DNA of 59,948 bases from Carboxylicivirga sp. M1479 (GCF_007097485.1 NZ_VKDE01000028.1:1-59948), one strand, 5' to 3'. Counted from the first letter of the stretch, positions 9,345 through 16,882 are shown. Translations and numbers: made by a program. Notes: generated by a model not told the origin, from the letters alone.

Positions 9345-9820
9345 TTATTTTTTTCGCTATAGCTGCGACAGGGAAATTGCTTTTAAAACTAATTACACCA
9401 CCCCGCCTGTCGGCACCCCTCCTAAAGTTCAGGAGGGGACGTTTTTTCATCCCTCTCATCCTTGCCAAGGAGGAGTACCACGAAGTGGGGAGGTGGTTAA
9501 AATGCTTAAAAGCGAATTCCCTGATAGCTGCGATGGCTCCAACTTTTTTCTGCAGTCAAAAAAGTTGACAAAAAGTCCGTCGGCTGCACCCACTTAGTTC
9601 ACTAAAGTGTTAGTTTTTAAATGAGTTCATGTTTTCCGCTTTGCTCCAATTCTCTCAAAAAACTAGGTTTCATAACTGAAATTGTTTTAAACTCGACTTT
9701 TTTGTTCCAACAAAAGTCTCAAACAAAAAAACAATTCTTAAACGTTATTTCAATCCTGTTTTTTGGCTCACTGGCTGAGGCCGAGATTGAACAAGGTGTA
9801 CAGCATATTCAACAAAATTA
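9345..9820. repeat. Dispersed repeat B, copy 1 (interrupted by repeat A)
   Basis: This copy matches 24662-24985 in the opposite orientation. Shared blocks include TTTTTCGCT...GCGATGGCTCCAACTTTTTT, the GTCGGCTGCACCCA block, the AAAAAACTAGGTTTCAT block and the GGCTGAGGCCGAGAT block near 9775-9790. It is split at 9359-9533 by repeat A with a duplicated 10-bp target. A short open frame at 9621-9836 resembles the matching frame in copy 2 only because the DNA is repeated; I do not call it a gene. Confidence 0.75.
9369..9523. mobile_element. Repeat A: 155-bp MITE-like element, complete copy with 10-bp target duplication
   Basis: The ends are inverted: CAGGGAAATTGCTTTTAA on the left and, read inward from the right, CAGGGAATTCGCTTTTAA. 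The direct flanks ATAGCTGCGA (9359-9368) and ATAGCTGCGA (9524-9533) are identical. The interior is itself palindromic (ACCACCCC...GAGGTGGT arms, CCCTCCT/AGGAGGG inner stem). There is no coding capacity, as expected for a miniature inverted-repeat element mobilised in trans. Partial or eroded copies lie at 22052-22150 and 27227-27383. Confidence 0.8.
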
Positions 9821-9844
9821 TTTTAGATGCTATTGAAACATAGG

Positions 9845-9877
9845 CAAAAAAAAGGAGCACCATTTTGGTACTCCTTA
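9845..9877 (-). terminator. Intrinsic terminator after nhaA
   Basis: On the minus strand GGAGTACC and GGTGCTCC form an 8-bp stem with one wobble pair and a short loop, followed by an unbroken run of T. It begins about 12 bases after the nhaA stop at 9889 and ends the 14296-9889 operon. Confidence 0.85.
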
Positions 9878-9888
9878 TTCTATAATTT

Positions 9889-11268
9889 TTATCTCGTTGT
9901 TATGGGCTTACTCTCTTCATCCTTTCTCAAAGAATATTTGAGCAGGTAGAAACCGGCTAATCCGGCAATGATAGAACCCACGAAAATACCAATCTTCGCT
10001 TGATTCAATAACTCAGCACTTCCTTTAAAGCCTAAACTGGCAATAAATATGGACATGGTAAAACCAATTCCACCTAAAAATGCCAGACCTAAGAATGATA
10101 ACCATGACGAACGCTTAGGCTTAACAGCAATACCAAGCCTAACAGCCAACCATGAAAAGAAAGTGATACCAATACCTTTACCAACAACTAAACTAAAGGC
10201 AATAGCCAGTGATAATGTTGTAAATACTTCGCCGCTTCCTTCGCCGTGATGAATTAAAGTAACACCTGCATTGGCCAATGCAAACACTGGCAACACAAAC
10301 AAACTGATAAAACCATGAAACTGGTGTTCGATCAATTGCAGTGGACTCTGTACCTTTTTCACACTGTAGTTAATATCATTGATGGCATATAATTGATCAT
10401 CGGTTAATACACGTTCGTTTTCACTTTTAGGCACCGAATCAAAACGTGTTAAGCCGGATTTGATACGAGCTAAAAATTCATTGACATGAACTTTTGGACG
10501 GGCAGGAATGGTAAAGGCAATTAATACACCCGCAATGGTGGCATGCAAACCTGAACCAGGTCCATTAACACCTGATTGTAAAAACAAATACCAAATGATA
10601 AAACCTAAGAAAGTATAGAGTTTAAGGTTCTGGATATTTCTAAGGTTTGCGATTGTTAAAACAATAAGTAATCCACCTGCAATTAAAAGGTTCATCCACT
10701 GAAGGTCGCCACCATAAAACAAGGCAATTACCAATACAGCACCCAAGTCATCTACAATGGCTAAGGCTGTAAGAAATACTTTCAACGCAAGAGGCACTCG
10801 TTTTCCTAAAAGTGATAGAATACCCAATGAAAAAGCAATATCGGTTGCCATTGGTATACCCCAACCTTTCGATGCTGTTCCTTCGAAGCCAAACATCATG
10901 TATAAAGCAATTGGCACCACCATACCTCCAATAGCGGCAAAAATTGGTAACGATGCTTGCTTAAATGAACTCAGCTCTCCAGCTAAAAACTCACGCTTGA
11001 TTTCTAAGCCCACCACAAAAAAGAAAATGGCCATTAATCCATCGTTAATCCAGTGTGTTAAACCCATTTCAACACTAAACAGTTCGGAAGAAATGCCAAA
11101 CTTACTGTGCCAAAAATGATCGTAACTCACGTAATCTACGTTAGCCCAAACAACCGCTATTGCAGTAGCAAGCATTAATAAAGCACTACCGCTGGAGAAA
11201 AATTTCATAAATTGCTGAAGCGGATCGCCTAAACGCCCTCTTCCTGTTCCACTTTGAATTTCATTCAT
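9889..11268 (-). CDS. nhaA: Na+/H+ antiporter NhaA
   Basis: A 459-residue inner-membrane sodium/proton antiporter of the NhaA family with about 12 helices. The ion-binding pair of adjacent aspartates is present in LTALAIVDDLGAVLVIALFY (about residues 165-185). The GLEIKREFLAGELSS block (about 85-100) and the GIGFTMSIFIA block near 405 are characteristic. A hydrophilic loop at about 255-310 and a charged C-terminal tail make it longer than the roughly 390-residue E. coli protein, as is common in this phylum. It exports Na+ at alkaline pH. It follows the nucleotidyltransferase gene by 10 bases and is last before a strong terminator; the functional link to wall recycling is not obvious. Confidence 0.95.
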   Translation of the reverse strand: MNEIQSGTGRGRLGDPLQQFMKFFSSGSALLMLATAIAVVWANVDYVSYDHFWHSKFGISSELFSVEMGLTHWINDGLMAIFFFVVGLEIKREFLAGELSSFKQASLPIFAAIGGMVVPIALYMMFGFEGTASKGWGIPMATDIAFSLGILSLLGKRVPLALKVFLTALAIVDDLGAVLVIALFYGGDLQWMNLLIAGGLLIVLTIANLRNIQNLKLYTFLGFIIWYLFLQSGVNGPGSGLHATIAGVLIAFTIPARPKVHVNEFLARIKSGLTRFDSVPKSENERVLTDDQLYAINDINYSVKKVQSPLQLIEHQFHGFISLFVLPVFALANAGVTLIHHGEGSGEVFTTLSLAIAFSLVVGKGIGITFFSWLAVRLGIAVKPKRSSWLSFLGLAFLGGIGFTMSIFIASLGFKGSAELLNQAKIGIFVGSIIAGLAGFYLLKYSLRKDEESKPITTR

Positions 11269-11278
11269 ATTAGTTAGT

Positions 11279-12001
11279 TTATTTCCCTGAATAATATTTT
11301 TCTGCGTCTTGTAATTTCTCTATTGTTCCCACATCAAACCAGGCCTCATTATCATCAACCTGATAACCATTTATTTGATATTGTGCTGCCAAATCTAAAT
11401 AAGCCTGAATAATTGAAAACGGCCTTATTGCACCCATTTTATTTAAAAGATGAGCTTCAACAATGTGCATTCCACTAAAAGCTAAGTCTTTTTTATTACT
11501 AGCCTGATAAACATCTATTTGCTCTTGTGTTTTTGTATTTTTCCATCCACACAAATGCATTTTATCATCAAATAATAAATAACGTGATGTATTACGCTTT
11601 TTAACCATTAAGGTTGCATCGTTTTTATTATTTCGATGCGAATATATGAAACTTTCTAGATTTGTAGATGTGATAATATCAACATTTCGTATCAGAACAG
11701 GTTCATTTGCAATAAAAAAAGGTTTTGCTTTCAGCAGCCCCCCACCAGTTTCCAATAGTAAATCCGATTCGTCAGATATAATTACATCAGCCTGCCAATC
11801 ATTCGCTTCTACAAAATCGATTATTTGCTGAGCAAAATGGTGTACGTTAACCACAATTCGTTTAACACCTACTGCTTCCATACTTTTAATAGCGTGCCAC
11901 AATAAGGGCTTACCCATAAAAGGAGCTAAGGCTTTAGGAAGATTATTGGTGAGTGGCTTTAGGCGCGTGCCGAGGCCGGCAGCAAAAATCATTGCATTCA
12001 C
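11279..12001 (-). CDS. MurU-like sugar-1-phosphate nucleotidyltransferase
   Basis: A 240-residue nucleotidyltransferase with the N-terminal signature AAGLGTRLKPLTNNLPKAL (G-x-G-T-R-L-x-P-L-T, substrate Lys) and acidic metal-binding residues in NVDII. The size matches MurU (MurNAc-alpha-1-phosphate uridylyltransferase) rather than larger GlmU or RmlA. In the recycling route described in Pseudomonas and others, AmgK phosphorylates MurNAc and MurU makes UDP-MurNAc, bypassing de novo synthesis and fosfomycin. Its neighbour two genes upstream is an AmgK-like kinase, which strongly favours this reading. A GTG at 12001 gives the family-typical N-terminus MNAMIFAAG; it overlaps the preceding stop by one base. 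An ATG three codons later is the alternative. Confidence 0.8.
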   Translation of the reverse strand: MNAMIFAAGLGTRLKPLTNNLPKALAPFMGKPLLWHAIKSMEAVGVKRIVVNVHHFAQQIIDFVEANDWQADVIISDESDLLLETGGGLLKAKPFFIANEPVLIRNVDIITSTNLESFIYSHRNNKNDATLMVKKRNTSRYLLFDDKMHLCGWKNTKTQEQIDVYQASNKKDLAFSGMHIVEAHLLNKMGAIRPFSIIQAYLDLAAQYQINGYQVDDNEAWFDVGTIEKLQDAEKYYSGK

Positions 12002-12141
12002 TAGTCTCTTATTTTTTTAGGTTTGCACAATTTTGATTCCTTTTTAGAACCAATACCACATTTTTTGCACTCATAAACATGGCTCTCTTTCACCACCGGA
12101 TTGTTTAGCTTCTCCGGATCTTTACATTTCTTTCTTGCCAT
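12001..12141 (-). CDS. 46-residue Cys/Lys-rich putative zinc-ribbon protein
   Basis: A very short gene. It encodes MARKKCKDPEKLNNP, then VYECKKCGIGSKKESKL, then CKPKKIRD. Four Cys (one at residue 6, a CxxC pair at about 29 and 32, one near 40) and about 13 Lys suggest a single small zinc knuckle. The ATG is six bases after the kinase stop (12148), and its TAG overlaps the GTG of the nucleotidyltransferase by one base, so it is embedded and probably coupled within the operon. The tight fit, start codon and codon pattern support it as real. Function unknown; it may bind RNA or one of the two enzymes. Confidence 0.7.
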   Translation of the reverse strand: MARKKCKDPEKLNNPVVKESHVYECKKCGIGSKKESKLCKPKKIRD

Positions 12142-12147
12142 CGTACT

Positions 12148-13584
12148 TTACTTCTTCTTCATTTCTTGCTCTACATGCTTCAGCTCAACATTAACCTTGT
12201 ACTTATGCTGCAAATGCGTTGCCAGTGCCTCGGCACTATATACAGAACGGTGTTGTCCACCCGTACATCCAAAATTAACCATTAGGTTTTGAAAGCCACG
12301 CGATATGTATTTCTCAACAGATTTTTCAACCAGGGCAAACGAATCTTTCAAAAATTCTGCCATCTCAGGCTCTTTAGCAAAAAAGGTGATCACCTCCTCA
12401 TCCTTACCCGTCTTATCCGCATACTCGGGATAACGCCCAGGATTATGAATGGCTCGACAGTCGAAAACAAAGCCACCTCCGTTACCAGATACATCAACAG
12501 GCACACCTCTTTTAAATGAAAAACTGGTGATGTAAACAGTAAGGGTCGTTGACTTTTGACCTATCGTCTTTAGCTCTTCAGATTCACAAACATTGTGGAG
12601 AGCGGCAAAAAGCGTTGGTAGTTCAATGCCCAACTCAACCTTATCAAGCAGGTATTTTAAATTGCTGATTGCAAAAGGAATACTCTTTAAAAAATGCTCT
12701 TTCTTTTCGTAAAAGCCCCTAAAACCGTAGGCTCCCATGGCCTGCATAATACGAATTAACACATAACCCTGGTAATGTCGTATAAAGTCTGGGCGGTCTA
12801 CTGTCTGATGTTTTTGTAATTCATCGACATAATAATCCAGTAGCTCTTCTCTTATTTCGTTAGGAATATCGGCCTTGGCATCGAACAACAAAGAAGCCAA
12901 ATCGTATTGCAAAGCACCTTTACGCCCTCCCTGGTAATCGATAAACCATGGCTCATCATTCACCACCATTATGTTACGCGACTGGAAATCGCGATATAGG
13001 AAATAATTATGCTCGACTTCGAGTAGAAAATCGATTAAACGATGATAATCATCTTCGAGTGCCTGCTCGTCAAATGGCACACGTGCTAACTTAAGAAAAT
13101 AGTACTTAAAGTAATGCAAATCCCACAACATGGATTGACGGTCAAAAGCCTGACGCGGATAGCAATGATCATAGTCTAAACCTTCGCCACCTTTCACCTG
13201 AAAATCAATCAGACTCTTCAGTGTTTTTTTATAAAACACAAGCAAATCATCGGGGAACGACTGTTCCTTTCTTACGCCCTGTAAGAAACTATATAGTGTT
13301 ACATCGCCCAAATCTTGTTGCAGGTAAACATGCTTCTCTAAATTGTGTGCATACACCTCAGGCACCGACAAATCCTTTTCTTTAAAGTGTTTTGAAAACT
13401 CAATAAAGGCACGATTTTCCTTTTCATCGGCATTAAAGGCGCCAAGGGCAGTTTTAGTACGACCTGTGATACGGTAGTACTCGCGATATGAGCCCGATTG
13501 AGGCAACATCACAAAAGAGCGAGCCTCTTCTCCGGCCCACTTTTCAAACATTTGAATTAGTATATTTTTTGTATTTATTTCCAA
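12148..13584 (-). CDS. AmgK-like amino-sugar kinase fused to RapZ C-terminal domain
   Basis: A 478-residue fusion. Residues about 15-330 are an aminoglycoside-phosphotransferase-fold kinase: SGSYREYYRI nucleotide loop, catalytic LYRDFQSRNIM and metal-binding FIDYQGGRKGA. Residues about 345-478 match the C-terminal domain of RapZ/YvcJ: VFDCRAIHNPGRYPEY, TGKDEEV and the hallmark GCTGGQHRS. The N-terminal P-loop ATPase of RapZ is absent. AmgK phosphorylates MurNAc/GlcNAc at C1. RapZ-C in E. coli binds glucosamine-6-phosphate, so the fused domain may sense an amino-sugar product. A TTG at 13584 is taken as start (13 bases after the DUF554 stop), since it completes the first helix; ATG at 13551 is the alternative. 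Confidence 0.8.
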   Translation of the reverse strand: MEINTKNILIQMFEKWAGEEARSFVMLPQSGSYREYYRITGRTKTALGAFNADEKENRAFIEFSKHFKEKDLSVPEVYAHNLEKHVYLQQDLGDVTLYSFLQGVRKEQSFPDDLLVFYKKTLKSLIDFQVKGGEGLDYDHCYPRQAFDRQSMLWDLHYFKYYFLKLARVPFDEQALEDDYHRLIDFLLEVEHNYFLYRDFQSRNIMVVNDEPWFIDYQGGRKGALQYDLASLLFDAKADIPNEIREELLDYYVDELQKHQTVDRPDFIRHYQGYVLIRIMQAMGAYGFRGFYEKKEHFLKSIPFAISNLKYLLDKVELGIELPTLFAALHNVCESEELKTIGQKSTTLTVYITSFSFKRGVPVDVSGNGGGFVFDCRAIHNPGRYPEYADKTGKDEEVITFFAKEPEMAEFLKDSFALVEKSVEKYISRGFQNLMVNFGCTGGQHRSVYSAEALATHLQHKYKVNVELKHVEQEMKKK

Positions 13585-13597
13585 GGTATAATTTTTA

Positions 13598-14296
13598 TCA
13601 AATGACGTTAAAATAAAGAGCTAACCAAGCCATTAGCACCACCACCAATAAAGACGGCAACATATTCATAATACGAATGTGTTTAATTTCTAATATATTA
13701 ATTCCTAAACCCACTAGTAAAACACCACCAACAGCACTTAGTTCGTTAATAATTACCGGAGCAATAAAATCACCCAAAATAAAGGCTAAAAGAGTTATGC
13801 CTCCTTGAAACAATAGCATGGGTACAACCGACAGTCCCACGCCCATACCAAAAACCGATGCCAGAGCAATGGATGAAAATCCATCCATCAAAGCTTTAGT
13901 CATTAAAATTTCCGATCCGTTTCCCATTCCCTCATCAATGGCACCTAGTATGGTCATTGAACCAACGCAATACAATAAAAAAGCCGTTAGCATGCCCTCT
14001 GTTATTTTAGGGTTCTTAAGTTTTAGTCGTGTTTTTAACCAATCACTCAGGCCTTCTACTTTTTTATCTAAATCGAGCAATTCTCCAATGACGGTACCCA
14101 ATATCAAACTGAAAATAATAATTAGAATGGCTTCGCCTTTTATGGCCATACTCACCCCTAACACCAAAGTAAACAAGCCTAGTACTTGAAAAACCCCTTT
14201 GGTAACTTTCTCTGGGATTCGATTACCAATCAATATTCCGATGGTGCTTCCCACAAGTACAGTTAAAACGTTTAATAATGTTCCGCCAAATAGCAT
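13598..14296 (-). CDS. DUF554-family membrane protein
   Basis: A 232-residue hydrophobic protein with six to seven helices and the Gly-rich opening GTLLNVLTVLVGSTIGILIGNRIPEK, which is typical of DUF554 (YdfK/YqgA) membrane proteins. Further marks are GSMTILGAIDEGMGNGSEIL and a long Gly/Leu C-terminal helix pair. Its biochemical role is unknown in the family. It is first in the operon that continues into the sugar kinase 13 bases on, so a part in wall-sugar or ion handling is possible but unproven. Confidence 0.8.
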   Translation of the reverse strand: MLFGGTLLNVLTVLVGSTIGILIGNRIPEKVTKGVFQVLGLFTLVLGVSMAIKGEAILIIIFSLILGTVIGELLDLDKKVEGLSDWLKTRLKLKNPKITEGMLTAFLLYCVGSMTILGAIDEGMGNGSEILMTKALMDGFSSIALASVFGMGVGLSVVPMLLFQGGITLLAFILGDFIAPVIINELSAVGGVLLVGLGINILEIKHIRIMNMLPSLLVVVLMAWLALYFNVI

Positions 14297-14444
14297 TACA
14301 CGTGTGTTTTTTATATTGAACGCATAAAAATAGTTTAATATCCAGTAATAAGGGAATACATCTAAAAGAAAAAAGGGTATAGTTGCTTATGCCCTGCCTA
14401 TTTATTTTTTATTGATGAATGTTTTATCTACGAATTACATCAAT

Positions 14445-14468
14445 ATCACGCGAAAGTAATCGCCCAAT
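14445..14468. repeat. REP-like palindrome, outlying degenerate copy
   Basis: Begins ATCACGCGAAAG and continues into TCGCCCAATAGCGGAG. It aligns with the two better copies at 14783 and 15415 but has a weaker stem. It lies just downstream of the truncated GNAT gene, so this copy and the one at 14783 bracket the fragment. Confidence 0.55.
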
Positions 14469-14489
14469 AGCGGAGTTTGTTAGCATTTC

Positions 14490-14738
14490 TTATTTCTCTA
14501 GTTTCATATGTAAAGTCGGATAAGGTTTGCCTGATAAATCCAATTCTGAACGTTTACATGTTTTAAATCCAAATTTTTCATAAAATCCAACCGCCTGTTC
14601 ATTGTCTTCATTCACGTCAACTTTTGTAACTTTTTGTTCGTCGATTGCATATTCTAAGAGGTCCTTTCCAATACCATTTCCTCTTTCTTTTGGATGTACA
14701 AAAAGCATTTCAAGATCACCCCACTGCTCCCGCGCGAA
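14490..14738 (-). pseudogene. 5'-truncated GNAT N-acetyltransferase
   Basis: The readable part is the C-terminal half of a GNAT enzyme. EMLFVHPKERGNGIGKDLLE is the acetyl-CoA-binding R/Q-x-x-G-x-G/A motif, followed by the VNEDNEQAVGFYEKFGFKTC motif and an intact C-terminus. The N-terminal domain (about 70 residues in full-length relatives) is missing. Upstream, at about 14730-14740, the frame runs into CCCGCGCGAA repeat sequence of the REP/RAYT block. It is best read as a gene cut by that element. An internal ATG (14708) could still give a 72-residue product, but it would lack a complete fold. Confidence 0.7.
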
Positions 14739-14758
14739 ACAGCGTTCGACGAAGTCAA

Positions 14759-14815
14759 TCCCTTCGCGTGGTTTGATTCAATATCACGCGAAAGAATGCG
14801 CGCGATAGCAGGTTA
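14759..14815. repeat. REP-like repeat, left flank of the RAYT gene
   Basis: About 57 bp: TTCGCGTGGTTTGATTCAA, then the hairpin ATCACGCGAA (14783-14792), a four-base loop and TGCGCGCGAT (14797-14806), then AGCAGGTT. It aligns base for base with most of 15392-15447 in the same orientation, so the two copies are direct repeats enclosing the transposase. A related CGCGCGAA...TTCGCGTGG inverted pair lies at about 14730-14770. Confidence 0.7.
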
Positions 14816-14817
14816 TA

Positions 14818-15354
14818 CTATTTAATCACAACTATATCCAACAAACCATTTTCTCCACTATAATCTCTGGCACTACTATACACATAATCTTCAGGACGAA
14901 AAACCAAACCCTCCTCTACTGGGTTATTATGGATGTAAGCAATCTTCTCATCAATCACCTTATTGCTCCATAATTCAACTGGTTTATTGTCATGCCTCCA
15001 AAACTGGTGATTGTTTACATTTGATGATTTTAATGCTTCATTCTTAAACTGTTCCAACAACCATTCTTTCCGACTCTCTATTGCTTTAACAATTGCATTA
15101 CTCGTAAAGCGTTTGAAATCACCTAAGAGTAATTCAGGCTTTTGTTTATTGATACTTCTGAAAATCAGATGCACATGATTGGTCATTATACACCAGGCAA
15201 AGATTTCCATGCCTTTATTCTTACTACAGAAATCTAAACTTTCAATTAAAAGGTCTTTGTATTCATTTCGAGTAAAAACATCCAGCCATTCTACTACTGC
15301 AAAGCTGACAAAATAGGTGCCTTCATGGTTATGAAATTTATAGTTCCTACTCAT
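14818..15354 (-). CDS. RAYT (REP-associated tyrosine transposase, Y1 family)
   Basis: About 178 residues of the Y1/IS200-like HUH transposase fold. The opening SRNYKFHNHEGTYFVSFAVV, the HUH pair in CIMTNHVHLIF, and the C-terminal IHNNPVEEGLVFRPEDYVYSS (carrying the helix with the usual nucleophile-bearing segment) are typical of RAYT/TnpA-REP proteins. Members nick single-stranded REP hairpins and are thought to spread them. The family assignment is firm. I did not place the catalytic Tyr with certainty. Start at 15354 (MSRNYKF) is preferred to an in-frame ATG 18 bases upstream. It is enclosed by REP-like direct repeats and is complete, so it may be active. Confidence 0.87.
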   Translation of the reverse strand: MSRNYKFHNHEGTYFVSFAVVEWLDVFTRNEYKDLLIESLDFCSKNKGMEIFAWCIMTNHVHLIFRSINKQKPELLLGDFKRFTSNAIVKAIESRKEWLLEQFKNEALKSSNVNNHQFWRHDNKPVELWSNKVIDEKIAYIHNNPVEEGLVFRPEDYVYSSARDYSGENGLLDIVVIK

Positions 15355-15391
15355 ATAATCAAATATAAACAAAGCTGTGATCCTGTGCGAA

Positions 15392-15447
15392 GCCTTTCGC
15401 GGGGTTTATCCAACATCACGCGAAAGAATTCGCGCGATAGCGGGGTT
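15392..15447. repeat. REP-like repeat, right flank of the RAYT gene
   Basis: It carries TTTCGCGGGGTTTATCCAA, then the best palindrome of the set: ATCACGCGAA (15415-15424), loop AGAA, TTCGCGCGAT (15429-15438), then AGCGGGG. On the minus strand the only non-Watson-Crick position becomes a G-T wobble, so the hairpin is strongest on the strand that encodes the transposase. Confidence 0.72.
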
Positions 15448-15510
15448 CAGAAACCTGCTTAAACTGCTAAATAATCACGAGTCCATATGCTTTATACTAG
15501 CGTATTGTAC

Positions 15511-15517
15511 GTTGGCA
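15511..15517 (-). other. TGCCAAC box after the lipoprotein gene (attC-like arm)
   Basis: On the minus strand TGCCAAC follows the TAA of the lipoprotein gene (15521) by three bases. The same box directly follows the TAA of the RDD gene at 16282-16288, and its inverse GTTGGCA precedes that gene at 16931-16937. This gene-spanning pattern is what cassette recombination boxes look like. Confidence 0.4.
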
Positions 15518-15520
15518 TTT

Positions 15521-16054
15521 TTATTTATTCATGTCATTGCAGTATTTTTCAAATTCCTGCTTCAAATCAACATTCTCTTCTTCTGTTATTAAATATCCTA
15601 TTTTGATTTGACCATTATCATTTGTAACTCTGTATTCAACAATTTCGTTATTACCTCTTTGTTTGAGTGAACTTTCAAAAGGTTTTGCATAAATATTACC
15701 CCCAATAAAAGTGCTATCTTCTTTATTCCAATAATGAACATTTTTGTAAATGTCGATTAAACTATCAGGTTGTCTTGTTAGTATACCTTTATCAAATTCA
15801 TAGCTCATATACATCAGGTATTGTGGTCCAGATTGATTAATCCTCATTTCTTGTAATACATTACCTAAAAAACTCAGCTTGCTGCTATGTGACTCATTAC
15901 TTGTTAGTTCATTGCGTGAATTATATCTTTCTAAAGATAAGCCAGTCCAAACACCTTTAACTTCAGTAACATCTTTCTCAATAATTATTTCATCCTTACT
16001 ACAAGAAATCATTGTTATAGTTAGAATAAGAAATAGAATTTGTACTCTAATCAT
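15521..16054 (-). CDS. Small lipoprotein of unknown function
   Basis: A 177-residue protein with a type II signal peptide (LILTITMISCSKDE, acylated Cys about 18). The mature part looks like a mixed alpha/beta domain opening VKGVWTGLSLERYNSRNE, reminiscent of small lipocalin-like or DUF-type lipoproteins of Bacteroidota in which a Trp follows the first strand. It ends in a charged helix (EEENVDLKQEFEKYC). I recognise no family with confidence. It is a single-gene unit between an attC-like structure (16096-16288) and the RAYT block, so it probably came in by transfer. Confidence 0.6.
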   Translation of the reverse strand: MIRVQILFLILTITMISCSKDEIIIEKDVTEVKGVWTGLSLERYNSRNELTSNESHSSKLSFLGNVLQEMRINQSGPQYLMYMSYEFDKGILTRQPDSLIDIYKNVHYWNKEDSTFIGGNIYAKPFESSLKQRGNNEIVEYRVTNDNGQIKIGYLITEEENVDLKQEFEKYCNDMNK

Positions 16055-16095
16055 ATTGTGTTTTTATTTACATCTTCGGTTTTCATGCTTGTGTA

Positions 16096-16288
16096 CAACG
16101 TTTCGAATAAGAGGTCGTGGGCTGAATTTGAAAATCCAAACCTCCAAACTCCCACCAAGCCGAAGCTTTTGTTTTGGTTATAAATTTATTCTTTTTACTA
16201 GCCGAAGCAAAAGCTTCGGCGAACTTATTAAAAGAGCAAAACCTCAAATTTTATACTGGCAGCCCATGCCTTTTATTTATTGTTGGCA
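16096..16288 (-). other. attC-like folded recombination site between two single-gene units
   Basis: Read on the minus strand it starts TGCCAACA right after the RDD gene's TAA and ends ACGTTGTACAC before the lipoprotein gene. Complementary arms are GGGCTG/CAGCCC (16119-16124 with 16260-16265) and AATTTGA/TCAAATT (16125-16131 with 16244-16250). A strong central hairpin GCCGAAGC-loop-GCTTCGGC lies at 16201-16220. This long, imperfect, protein-free palindrome, ending in short inverted boxes and placed exactly between genes, is the layout of an integron attC site. The boxes deviate from the canonical RYYYAAC/GTTRRRY and no integrase is in the window. Confidence 0.5.
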
Positions 16289-16882
16289 TTAGTTTTTTCT
16301 TCTAATAACAGTTGTTTTTGATAAATAGTCGTGAAAACCATTCTTCGTAAATATGTACGAGAACTGGTCAAACGGTATAAGTCTGCATAAGGTTCTAATA
16401 AAAATATCTGTAGAAGTTGGGCTTTCTCCATTGGGTTTTACTACAATTGTTTTGGTTAACATTTTCCCTATGGTTTTTCCAAATTTTACTTCTAATACTA
16501 TGTAGTAAGCAAAGTATAACGCAATCAATAAAACAAAACTGATAAATCCTAATGTAAGTTGGTCTGTTCCTGTTAAGACAAGATTTATAGTTCCTGCTAT
16601 TATAAAATAAAGAACAAGGTATGAGATTGTATCTACAAGAAGGTGGACAAATCGAAGCATTGAGCTAGGAACATTTGATTCAATTTTATTTTTTTGTTTA
16701 GTCTCCTCGACTACCTCTTCTTTAATTGTTTGTTGTTCTTCTATTGAAAGGTTTCTTTTCTGTAATTCTTTTTCTGCACAATGAATAGCTTCTGGTTGAT
16801 AGTCTTCCTTATGAACAGTTAATATTTTTATCAACTCTTCATCGCTTCTTTGTGCCATTACTTCTGTAAAATCTTTATTCAT
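16289..16882 (-). CDS. RDD-family membrane protein
   Basis: A 197-residue protein. An N-terminal cytosolic helical part (about 1-75) includes the repeat-like HCAEKELQKRNLSIEEQQ. It is followed by an RDD domain with three helices (about 80-190): LRFVHLLVDTISYLVLYFII, the central hydrophobic helix, and GKTIGKMLTKTIVVKPNGES with the IRTLCRLIPFDQFSYIF end. The name-giving Arg-Asp-Asp is reduced to R-x-x-x-x-x-D here. RDD proteins are thought to be transport-related or membrane regulators. It is enclosed by TGCCAAC/GTTGGCA boxes, consistent with a mobile cassette. Confidence 0.75.
   Translation of the reverse strand: MNKDFTEVMAQRSDEELIKILTVHKEDYQPEAIHCAEKELQKRNLSIEEQQTIKEEVVEETKQKNKIESNVPSSMLRFVHLLVDTISYLVLYFIIAGTINLVLTGTDQLTLGFISFVLLIALYFAYYIVLEVKFGKTIGKMLTKTIVVKPNGESPTSTDIFIRTLCRLIPFDQFSYIFTKNGFHDYLSKTTVIRRKN

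Noticed and set aside
9621-9836. Short open frame that has a close relative at 24667-24909
   Set aside because: The likeness at protein level comes from repeat B DNA being the same in both places; flanks, order of blocks and target-site evidence show a non-coding repeat, not a gene family.
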